64,000 nucleotides of DNA from Linanthus parryae (taxonomy: Eukaryota > Streptophyta > Magnoliopsida > Ericales > Polemoniaceae), in NCBI GenBank assembly GCA_023055425.1, contig JALGPY010000006.1, positions 92,911,935-92,975,934 on the forward strand, in the 5' to 3' direction. The notes below the pieces were generated by a model. The model was given only the letters and a program-made list of their open reading frames with translations. It searched no databases and was not told the origin of the DNA. Numbering within the stretch: the stretch's first letter is position 1; each line of letters opens with the position of its first letter. The position numbers and the translations under genes are program-made. Positions 20,761 through 30,397 of the stretch are shown here, in pieces.

Positions 20761-22220
20761 GAGTCTTATTAAGTGATTCTCAAGCCTATCTGTCAAGATA
20801 GCAAAGCTATGCAAATGCGATCTCAAATGATCTAAAAACTCACCTGCTAAGATAGCAGTTTTCATGAATGGTTCTTAACCTGCGAAACTATCTATTGGAT
20901 AGAAAACTATAGCCACAAAGCGAGAATAGCACACTACAAAAACTGAAGTCTGCCAATACGCCTGCGAATGTTGCAATTTGTTGTGATAATAACAGCAAAA
21001 CATACAAAGCAATTTATCATTATGAGTCAAAATGACTTACAATTTATCTGTCTAGATAACAGCTTACAAGCGAAAAGCTCAAACGGAGCTAATTACACAG
21101 CCAACATGGCTTATGATTCATCTACATAGCAGCCTAAAAACGGAAGTTACACATAGGGGGAAGCCCTACTGCAAAAGGATCGGCCTATTGATCCTACATG
21201 CGACCAAAGATCTGTAGCAAGTAGGGTGTTCCTATAAAACGAACGGCCTACTAACGCTACAAGAGCTATGCGACGCTAAGTTCAGGATCCCAGGATCTGA
21301 CAAGGCCTCTGTCTGGTCTTCTGCCCAAGAGATGTGCCTGAGGAACCACCTGTTCCGGCGTATGCGGCGGTGAAGAACAGGCAAGCAGCAACTCCTAGGG
21401 CAAGAGGCTCCTTGTCCACGGAGACGAGCACAATGGCTCGCCACCCCGAGTTCAAGTACATGGTGGCGAATGATTCTCCTCCGGGAAAGCTAGAGGAGAA
21501 ATCTGCCGTTCATTACAAGCCAGTAACAAGGTCGGTACGGCGCTGCACCTCGCCGGGAGGCGGCCGGAAACACGACCTGCAAGCATAATAGATGAAGAAA
21601 ATTCTACGAGTAAGCATGAGGTATTATGTGCATCTTCTTTATGATAGTTATGAAGATCAATAAGCCTTCTAAAGAAGATCATGGAAGCTATTTCTATGGC
21701 ACAAAGCACAAACTCAGGTTTCATAACTTGGATTTGCCATGAATCAACGAAAGACAAGCATTGAAGCCAGCAGTCGTACGGACTCATAGCAAACCACATT
21801 GGGGGATGAAGAACCCAAGTAGCAGGAGACGGGGTTTATATACACCCAGTTGAGACTCTTCAGTTGCTTAGCTGAGTCAGCAACACTTGGAAAAGGGGTA
21901 AGAATCAATCACTTACGCCTTGAAAAGGGGTAACATTCAATTACCCTACTAAAGGCTACGACGATTCAATTGCGTATCCTAATTAATGACGGAAGGTCAT
22001 GATACGGATGGACTTCCCAAGGAAAGCGTGTTTAGTTGATAAGCAATTAGCGCGAAAATCAAGGCAGAATATCGATAGCTGACGTCATAATCGATATGCA
22101 CAGAGATATTCGAGCAAATCCCGTGAAGGGCAAAAAAGGCATTCAAATTTTGAAAAAAAAAGGGGGGAGAAACCCTACAATAATGTTTTAACATTTTGTT
22201 CAAAACAAATTTGTTATTGT

Positions 22221-25200
22221 TCAAAATAAGCCTTTGACCAGGGAGTCGTCAGGAGTAAACAGGCGCGACAAATTTGCCACTTGCTCCACTTCTCGCTTCA
22301 ACTGCTCATAGTTGGCGTTCATTTCATGGAAGATCTTCACAGCCTCTTCAGCTTTCTGCTTTTGCTGCTCCACCTTCTGCTCCTCAGCTGCGAGGTTATG
22401 GAAGCCGCGCTTCAGATTTACAGCCGCACGAATCTGGGTGACTCTGTTGACAAGATACCCAAAGCCTATCTTGCCATGAACTTTGGCTTGAAGGTTTTGA
22501 CACATGTTGAAAAGCAACTGCGCAACTTTGAGGAGAGATGGTCGCAGGTGTGGCCGCAGACAGTTGCTCCAAAATCCAGATGGCTTCGGTCAAGAATAGC
22601 CTCCTGTTGAAAGGCTCTATCTCCAAGGACCTCGCAAATGATCGAGGATGGGAGAGACGCATTTGGACCAGCCAGTCCACATCAGCATGCTTCAAACCTA
22701 ACCATGTTAAATCAAGTTAGAATATCGAGCTTATAAATGAAGAATGCAAGATGCGAACAACAATAATGGTAACGTACCAGTTCCTTCAAGGATCTCACGC
22801 AAAGAAGGAATGCGCATTGCTGGGGCAGCTGAAGACTGTCCTCGCTCCATTGCTCTCCTATCGGCTGCGAGCTCTAGCTCCTCATAGTTGGCAGGAAGGG
22901 TATAAGCCGCAACAGGTGCGATTGCAACTCCTACCTGCGAACTCCAAAAGTTCCACGCAGGAGGAATCTCTGGAGGCTCAGTCCTTGCTGGAGGCATGGC
23001 AACAGTAGAGGTTGCGGCTCGGTTACGGATGCCTTCGGATGCGAAAGCCTCAGCAGCATTTGCTTCTGTTTCCTCAGCAGCAGCATTGGTATCTTCCTCC
23101 ATCAGCACGGTGTCAGCCTCGGCATCATCAGAAACTTCAATGATATCCTCTAAGGGCTCTCCTGCATACTCGGCAGCTGCGACGGGTTTCTCGGTATGAG
23201 AACTTGGCACTGGGACATAAGATGCAGAAGGATGACTCCTCTGTCCCGGCATGGTTTCGCCAGCGTTACCTGCGCTACAAGACACGATGATGTGAGGTAA
23301 CTTGTGTTGCACAATATTTTATTATTTTTGGTAAACCAAGAGCGAGCACCTCCACGCGAGGGTGGGATTGCAGTATCTTCGTCATATGCTAAGGACGCGG
23401 AACCTTGTCCTATTAATGTATCTTCATTAAGCATATATTTAAGATGAGCGTGACTTGGGGCGCGAAGAAACCAGTCATGATTATGTTTGGGTTACTAAGC
23501 CTAGCTCACAAATATTGTTCAAATGATTACCTGAAGGTTCACCGCACTTGCTTACTATCCAGCGGCGAATGTCAGCTTTCGATAAGCCGTGCTTTAACGC
23601 ACCAACAATCACATCTCGGTAAGTTACCGCAAGATTAAAAATCTCACCTTCATTGCCGCCTGCGATCTCTTCGAAGTCCGCTTGGACTTGCTCTAAAGCA
23701 ACCGCATCTTCTTCTGGAGTCGTATCCTCCTCGTCAACTTGAGGAGCCACATCTTCTGGAACCGCATCTCCCTCATCGGTTGGACGCACCAAGTCGTCGA
23801 CGTGTTGCTCTTCCAGGCTCCTTTGCTTTACGCGTTCAAGCTCCTCTTCTTCTCGCTTCCTTCTTCTTTCAGCAACCTCCGCACCTGTTCTCATGGATTC
23901 GGCAAGAATGTCCTCGTCTATGTTTTCGCTGGAAACACCAGGGTGAGAACCCCTCTTTTGCCTCTTGGCCAAAAGGCCGATGATGGTCTCATCATCATCA
24001 TCTGCAAAGGAACGAATTGGTTAATCAAGACTGCGAAATTTAAGTTAATAAGAAGAGAAGTACGATGGGATACCTCCCGATTCTTCATCTTGTATCTCGT
24101 CTCTCTATCCTTCTCTGACATCTTCGATTATTTCTTCTTCATCATCATCATCCTTTTCTCTCGCCTCCCTCCTCTCCTCCTCTTCTTCCTCCTGATCAAA
24201 TGGAACAAAGGTCTCCACTGCGAGCTCTTTTTGTGCCTTGCTTGGCATGCGACCTTTACCTTTGTCCCTAGAGGTAAGGGACCTCGCAGGAGGTGAAGTT
24301 GGAGAGCTTCTAGGGGAAGAGATGGTAATTCCCCTCTACCTTGGTCTCTTTGCTCGTGGAGCAACAGTTGATGGGGGAGACGGATCATCCCTGGGTGGAG
24401 ACAAGGCTGGAGTATTGTCTATCATCGAATCAGCAAAAACATCCATGACCTGGCGAATCCGGGTTTCAACTGCGGAATCCATTCTCATTGCTAGTCGAAC
24501 TGGTTCACCTTGTCTTCTCGCAGTAACAATGGTGGTGATCAGCGACTTGGAGCGCTCACCAGATGCGAACCTCCTCACATAGCACTGCGGCAGAAAATGG
24601 AGCATAAGTTTCAAGGCATCGGAATAAAGAAACTTAACACGTGCAAAAGAGATTGTTTACCTTGGCGAAAGTTTCGCTGTATCTAATGACATGCGAGTCG
24701 CCTTTCTAAACTGCGGCCATCTTCTCTTCAAGGATGGTGGAGGGACACAAATGATTCTCGTGGTCGAGCAGCGAGTAGCAGCCATATTGGGTGTCGTCCA
24801 AGCTACAGTTGGGACGGAAAAGGAAAGAATTTCTCTTAATCACAGGAGCTCTGCTTGGCCGAGGGGTTGACTGTGTCTCAAACCTTGTCTGCTGGGTATT
24901 CCAATAGGCGACCCAGTTCCTGGAGTAGCCACCTTCGCGGTTTCCTGGGGGTTGCTCAAAGGGAAGATTGCTCCGTAAGATTGTTTTACACTCCCCAGAC
25001 AGTAATCGCTTGTAGCAGCCTCTGATGATAGACTGCGGCCAGATTGATGGTGCCACCGCATCGAAGCCAAACTGGGGAGAAACGCGAGTAGGATCGACAT
25101 CCACGGTGATTCTCTCGTACCTAGGGGTGAGCTCGCGAACATATTCCGCAAGAGCAAGAAGAGAACCTCTCAGACACCAGCAGAAGAATTCACGATAGCG

Positions 25201-26540
25201 CTCGTGGAAATGCTCCCCGCCCTCGAAGAGGAGCTCTTCTGAGAAAGCAACAGCCTTGGAAGGATACAGTTTTGGGAACCATCGCACATTCTCAATGCGC
25301 GTGGCATAAGGCATGGCTGTGAACTCGCTGCGATTGTCGCATATCAGGCTCCAGGTGCACTTAGGAAAGTGAGTTCCAAACCATCTCGCAGCCCTGCCAC
25401 TATTACGCTCTTCCTCCGCACCCGGGACACACCACTTACTGAGCTTAGAAGGAACAGGAGCATAATAGGGCCATCGCTCGAAGACCCACATTGTCAAGAA
25501 GGCAATATTGACATAGGTCAGCACATCGAGGCGACCGCGCGAGTCCTTGATTGCTACAACCAGTTGGTCTAATCTATGGTACAGGGTGCCCAAGACTAGA
25601 GGCCCGAGTGCGACCTTTTGATCGAGGGTCAGTTTCACAGCAAGAGGAAGGACGTGATAGAAGACCCCATCATGGGGGTGGCCATCGATCAAATACCTTG
25701 ACAGCCAGGCGCAGAGAAAAGCACATAGGTTCAGGTGGTAACCCTTGCCATTCACATAATTCTTCGCTTTCGGGTTTCGGCTCAGAAGCTTCTTAGTGAT
25801 ACTACTGTTCGCATAATCGCGGAAGAAGTATTGCACCCACTTGTTCCAAGTGTTATTCGCAGATGTGTCAACCAGTTGCCAATCGGGAAGAAGCTCCGTA
25901 GGCGTCCACCGGGTGGAAATTTTCTTCACTTCTTACAAGCATTCCTCCATTTTCTTGTACAAAGCAAGCTCTGCATCACTCCTCAAGGGACTCAGAGGAT
26001 CCACCTCACCCACAGGAGACAGATCATACAGCATGTGTACATCTTCAAGAGTGGGAGCAGCCTCGAACTCAGCGAAGTGGAATGTGTGAGTCGCAGGCGA
26101 GTAACGCGAGAGAAGGTTTAGAAGCATGGACTGGTCCAGCTTCACGACAGCACCCTTCATAGCACGGACTGCATATATATGTTAGCATCGTTTAGAAAAA
26201 TGGCATGATGAGTCAGTACATGGTCAATCCACTCATCCATAAAGTCCAATTTCTGAACAAACGCTTGAGTGGAGATAGCAGTATACGGGAAAAACCCATT
26301 TTCGACCCCCAATCGAACCACATCCTTCGAATCGATCAATTCGAGCATGGCAGCATTAACAGGAGGGGTCAGTGTTTGTAATTCTTCAGCAGGAACAGGG
26401 GTTGGCAGGTTCTTCACCTTAAACCTAGCATGGTAAAAGTCTTTGCCACCCAGATAGGGGGCTTTCCGCCATAAGGTCTGGGGAAGATCAGGTATTTCTT
26501 CGACCTCTTTAACGGGCTTGGTTCCTTTTGTCTTTGCCAT
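22221..26540 (-). pseudogene. Antisense multi-exon gene with plant mobile domain and coiled-coil tail
   Basis: It runs opposite to the retrotransposon. The first exon starts at ATG 26540-26538 (MAKTKGTKPVKEVEE). The plant mobile domain-like part (about 26160-24661) has THTFHFAEFEAAPTLEDVHM, LCAFLCAWLSRYL and KVALGPLVLGTLYHRL. Then come canonical introns with matching phases: 24585-24660 (phase 0), 24002-24073 (phase 1), 23270-23530 (phase 1) and 22698-22777 (phase 1). The joined exons give a basic, Ser/Pro and acidic region, then a coiled-coil-like C-terminus ending at 22221. Lesions in this copy: TAA 25933-25935, TAG 24706-24708, TAG 24336-24338, TAG 24105-24107 and a frame change near 22,550. 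The join near 26,160 (ATGA overlap) is unresolved. Plant mobile domain proteins such as MAIN/MAIL1 act in nuclear gene silencing; the function here is unknown. Confidence 0.75.
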
Positions 26541-27288
26541 TCCTGCGGAAAAGCAAGAAAAAAGGGGGGAGAAATACACATACTTTAGTTTGAATTTCAA
26601 GATTTAGTTTGAAGCAACGAGGCTTTTTCAGAAGAAAGATGAACAGTTCAATGTCAATTTTGGGGTTTGAAAGTTCAATCGCTTGCATTATTAGGAATTT
26701 CAGAAACCCTACATTCAAAACCCTTACGATTTGGAGATTAATTCAGTTCACAAGGTCTCCCTCGCAGTCTACAAACGGGGTAGCATGTTTCAGGCAGTCA
26801 TGGGTTTGCAGATCCAACACAGTTCAAAGCATACATCGATATGTTAAATAAAATTGAACAAGGCCAACCTTGTTTTGGTAAAGCTTGCTTGGATGCAGAC
26901 AGTTGAAGAAGACGATTGACGAGAAAGAATTGATGATTGATTATCTGAATCTGCTCTTGAAGGCTTCCGGGTCTCATTCACTTTAAGAGAAAGAAGTGAT
27001 GCTTTGCAACAATGGAGAGCACAGAGTATTTATCCAAAAAAAATGAAGGGTTGCGTCCTTTCACAGTAGTCGAATCGCAACCGTCACCGTCGAATCGCGC
27101 AATCACAGGACAAGATGATGTCACGCCTAAAACCCTAAAAGACCAGACGGCACGACTCTAGGGGTTTTAGGTCATAACGCACGGGGGCTGAATTTGCGTG
27201 TATTGGTGCGTGGCGGCGACGCGTACGTTGGTTCCTGCGCATGGAAGCCTATCCGGTTGTGAGTCGTCACGCGCAGAAAGGGGGCTAA
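26541..27288 (-). promoter_or_regulatory. Candidate promoter and 5' leader of the antisense gene
   Basis: On the minus strand, ATAAATA at 27027-27033 is followed by a leader rich in CTT/TTC and CAA without strong ORFs. A 3' splice acceptor-like TTTTCCGCAG sits two bases before the ATG at 26540, and a donor-like AAG/GTTGGC lies near 26,868, suggesting an intron in the 5' untranslated region. This would let the gene be transcribed independently of the LTR. Confidence 0.4.
27275..27284 (+). other. Polypurine tract of the Tat element
   Basis: AGAAAGGGGG lies four bases before the right LTR. A purine run in this place primes plus-strand DNA synthesis. Confidence 0.8.
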
Positions 27289-27923
27289 TGTAGATAGTGC
27301 TTTCTGGACAGGAAGTTCCTAGCCACGTGGCGACCATCCAGCACACCATAATGTGCTCCACACACACTGGATCACCAGCCGCGCTGATCCACGTGGGGGC
27401 TGCGAGACAGGGCCCTCGCATACCACCGCACGGGACTTGTAGGGACTTAGTGGTTTGGAGGCTAGAGTAAGTTATGTCGCGCGCAAGCAACAACCAAGCC
27501 CGAGCGCGACCCCTAGTAACTGCTTTTGAGAGATTTATGGCACGAGCTTCATAGACTCGGTCAAACCGGTCAAACCCGGTCAACCTTGTAACGGTTCTGG
27601 TATACGCGGACAGCGTGCTGTAACGGTCCATATATACGCGGACGAACGTGCCGTTGTGGTTAAGCTAATTAAGCCGCCATTGATGGGCGCATTAACCACA
27701 CTACAACGGTCACATTCTCTATTATATATATAGGTCGTTAACCCTTCCATACAAGAAGGAACACACCTGAAATACGCGAAAGCTCTGCCAAACTCCTGTC
27801 TCTCTCTCATACAGTGCTATTGCCTTACTCTCTCCCTACACACAACCCCACACTTCCTGTGTTATTCCTATCCTCTGCTCTTGGTGTATATTGAGTCCTC
27901 TCTGCAGGATTCTCTCGTACACA
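27289..27923 (+). mobile_element. Right (3') LTR of the Tat-type element
   Basis: A 635-bp LTR with the same TGTAGATAG start and CGTACACA end as the left LTR. By eye there are about 11 substitutions and one extra 9-bp GGTCAAAC-type repeat unit. Confidence 0.93.
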
Positions 27924-27928
27924 CCTTG
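27924..27928. repeat. Target site duplication CCTTG, right copy
   Basis: Directly follows the right LTR and equals 13235-13239. The copia reading frame resumes immediately after it. Confidence 0.93.
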
Positions 27929-28470
27929 CAAACCTCATCATCTGAAAATTTATGTGATGGTAAACCTCTTACCAAGTCCTTCGAGATGAGTTTATTCAAA
28001 GTATGTGTACTAATATGCCCAAGCTTTCTGTGCCAAAGCTTTGAATCTTCCTTCAAGGCCTTGAGGCATTTTAGCTTATCACCTGCAACACTGTTAGTAT
28101 TCATAGCATATAGATTATATGATCTAGGAGCAGTGAGTATGCAATCACCAGATTTCTCATCTTGCACCACACATTTCTCCTTGTCAAATACAGCTTTATA
28201 ACCTTTATCACATAACTGAGAGATACTAAGCAAATTATACTTAAGTCCATCTACCAGATAAACATCATATATAGAATTTGTAGAACCATTGCCAATACTA
28301 CCAATACCAATGATATTGCACTTTTCTTTGTAACCAAGTGTGATTGTTCCTCCAGATTTTTCTGTAAGTTCAGTAAAGAGAGACCTTTTTCCACTCATAT
28401 GTCTGGAACATCCATTGTCTAATATCCATTTCTGATCTTTCAAGGCCTTGGTGACATCCTGCAAAAACAA
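27924..28470 (-). pseudogene. Copia protease and pre-integrase region, cut by the Tat insertion
   Basis: The frame encodes the copia aspartic protease (WILDNGCSRHMSG, with Asn in place of the usual Ser/Thr of the DSG/DTG triad) and the GAG-pre-integrase region (KLWHRKLGHISTHTLNKL). It ends where the Tat LTR begins; the remaining integrase sequence is on the far side at 13,239. The frame differs by one from gag. Confidence 0.85.
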
Positions 28471-28471
28471 A

Positions 28472-30346
28472 TCATTGCCTCAACAGGCTATTAGACCAAG
28501 TGCAGAACTTTGAGTCATACTCAGAATCAGCCATATTTGGTGGCCTAATTCCTTTTGGAACCCAAATCTGCCTAACCTGTCCCTTAAGCTGATAAGGATA
28601 TGTATTCCTCATAATATGAGGTTCTGATCTTCTGAAGGGACAAGTTAATCTGACATGACAAAGTTTTCCACAGTAATGACATTTTGGAGAATATCTGCTA
28701 CCAGATTTGACAAAAGTAGTTTGGCCTTTCTTTGGAAAATTTGGATTATAGCCAATCCCACTTTTATGCATTGATTTCAGACTTCCTCCAAGAATGAGAT
28801 TCATATTATGTTCTGAGCCTGTAAACTTAGCTATAACCTTTTTGGACTCTTGAAGTTTCTCAGTCAAAGAGCAGATCTGTTGTTCTAAATTCTCAGAATG
28901 AGCTTTTAGATCAGCATATCTTTCAGTTAAAAGAGTGTTTTGATCAACAACCTCTTTTATCTGTGCCTTCACGACTTTGAACCTGTTGTCCAAGGCCTTG
29001 AAGTCTTTTTCCAGCTTTGTCTTAGAAACTTCAACAGTTTTGTTTGAAAACACTAGGTCCAGGTTTTCTTTTACCTGCTCATGAACCTTAATCTTTAAAG
29101 CAGAAATCTCATTTCTATAACTTTCCTCATTCAAAAACATACTTTTGAGAATTTCAGGCAGTACATCAGAAGGACTAGCAAGTAAATTTTTTACCATGTC
29201 TTCAATGTGTTTGTCTGATGAACTTTCCTCATTATGCTTTGCCATGAAGCATAAGTTTGCTTGCTCTTCTTCTGTGTCTGAATCAGTTGATGAATCAGAA
29301 TCACTCCAAGAAGCCATCATGGCTTTCTTCCTTCTGTTATCACTATCCTTTTTTTGAAAGTTCATGTTCTTCTTCTTTTGTGGACAATCCCTTACTAAAT
29401 GATCTGCATCACCACACTCAAAACAATTCATTACTTTAGTTTTATGTGACTGTGATGAAGATTTACCTTTGTAATCATTGTTGCCTGAGGGTCTTGATCT
29501 CTCTCTGTTGTAATCCCTGTTACCAGAGTTTCTTTTCTTTTTTAGAATCCTGGCCAAGGCCTTAGAGATCAATGCTAAAGCCTCTTCATCATCAGGTTCC
29601 TCCTCAGTCTCAAGGCTTTGAGATTTTTCACTGTCTTTTGCCTTAAGAGCTAAGTTCCTGATATTTTCACTCAGATCACCTTCCACATCCTTCATAGACA
29701 TTTCATGAGTGAGAAGCTTTCCTTGTGAATCATCTAGCTGAAGAAGACTCACGTCCTGAGCTTCCTCAATGACTGTTGTCTTTGGCTCCCACTTTGATTT
29801 TGGCAAACTTCTCAGAATCTTTCTGACATTTTCTTCATTTGAGAACTTCTTTCCCAATGACTCCAGGATGTTCACCACATCAGTGAATCTTTTGAACATT
29901 TCCTTGATGGTCTCATCTGAATTCATCTTGAACAACTCATATTGCCTCAGAAGTATGTTGACTTTTGTCTGCTTAACCTGGCTAGTTCCTTCATATGTCA
30001 CCACCAGTTTATCCCACACTTCTTTGGCACTCTTGCAGTTTGACACTCTGTTGAACTCATCTGCATTTAAAGCACAGTATAGCAAATTCATAGCTTTGTA
30101 ATTTTTGGATACCTTTTCCAGTTCAGTAACTGAGAGATTTTCCTCAGACTTGACAGTTCTGACTCTATCAATTGTAGTGTATTACTCATGAGGATCATTC
30201 TGAACTATTGACCATAGTTCCATGTCTTGATCTATGATGAACATCTTCATAAATGCCTTCCAATGCATGAAGTTGTCACCACAGAACAATGGAGGTCTGT
30301 TGGCTGCCCTTCCTTGTGAGAATCCACCATCTCCTACATTACTCAT
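28472..30346 (-). pseudogene. gag: Copia (Sirevirus-type) gag with two zinc knuckles
   Basis: The ATG at 30346-30344 opens about 625 codons in one frame with one TAA at 30182-30184. The UBN2-type gag domain (SAKEVWDKLVVTYEGTSQVK, YELFKMNSDETIKEMFKRF) is followed by a zinc knuckle CFECGDADHLVRDC, a long coiled-coil-like region, and a second knuckle CHYCGKLCHVRLTC. Gag would package the element RNA. The stop makes this copy defective. Confidence 0.88.
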
Positions 30347-30383
30347 ACTCACCAGATTGTTAGACCTAAAAACAGTGACACAA

Positions 30384-30395
30384 GATCTGATACCA
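30384..30395 (-). other. Primer binding site of the copia element (initiator Met-type)
   Basis: The minus strand reads TGGTATCAGATC, the usual Ty1/copia primer site complementary to initiator tRNA-Met with one late mismatch. It lies two bases inside the LTR boundary at 30398. Confidence 0.9.
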
Positions 30396-30397
30396 AT

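Larger units (their letters stand above)
20225..22220 (+). other. Non-coding region between integrase and the antisense gene
   Basis: About 2 kb with no convincing sense gene. Its first 900 bp are rich in short stem-loops (see the arrays). The rest is non-repetitive, with short open frames only. It separates the sense pol from the 3' end of the antisense gene, so the two transcription units would converge here. Confidence 0.6.
13240..27923 (+). mobile_element. Tat-type Ty3/gypsy retrotransposon with antisense gene
   Basis: A complete 14,684-bp insertion: left LTR 13240-13865, right LTR 27289-27923, flanking CCTTG duplication and a purine tract before the right LTR. Sense-strand gag, protease, RT, a second RNase H and integrase occupy 13905-20224. 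A stem-loop tandem array follows, then an antisense multi-exon gene (22221-26540). Tat features are the doubled RNase H and the long region after pol; Retand elements of the same lineage are known to have amplified tandem repeats and extra antisense ORFs. By eye the LTRs differ at about 11 positions plus one 9-bp indel (about 1.8%), so the insertion is young, yet the sense coding region is broken at many places. Confidence 0.9.

Noticed and set aside
20475..20870. CRISPR-like regular repeats
   Set aside because: Units are contiguous 46-bp tandem copies with no unique spacers, in a plant retrotransposon.
24128..24388. Basic 86-codon open frame (ends in runs of Met and Lys)
   Set aside because: It is another frame of the acidic region of the antisense gene, where the exon-phase evidence supports the frame giving a Glu/Asp-rich product.
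25933..25945. Donor-like CTT/GTAAGA at the TAA in the mobile domain, which could mean an intron instead of a stop
   Set aside because: Sequence after it continues in the same frame with mobile domain-like residues, and no convincing acceptor restores phase; kept as a stop, but not excluded.
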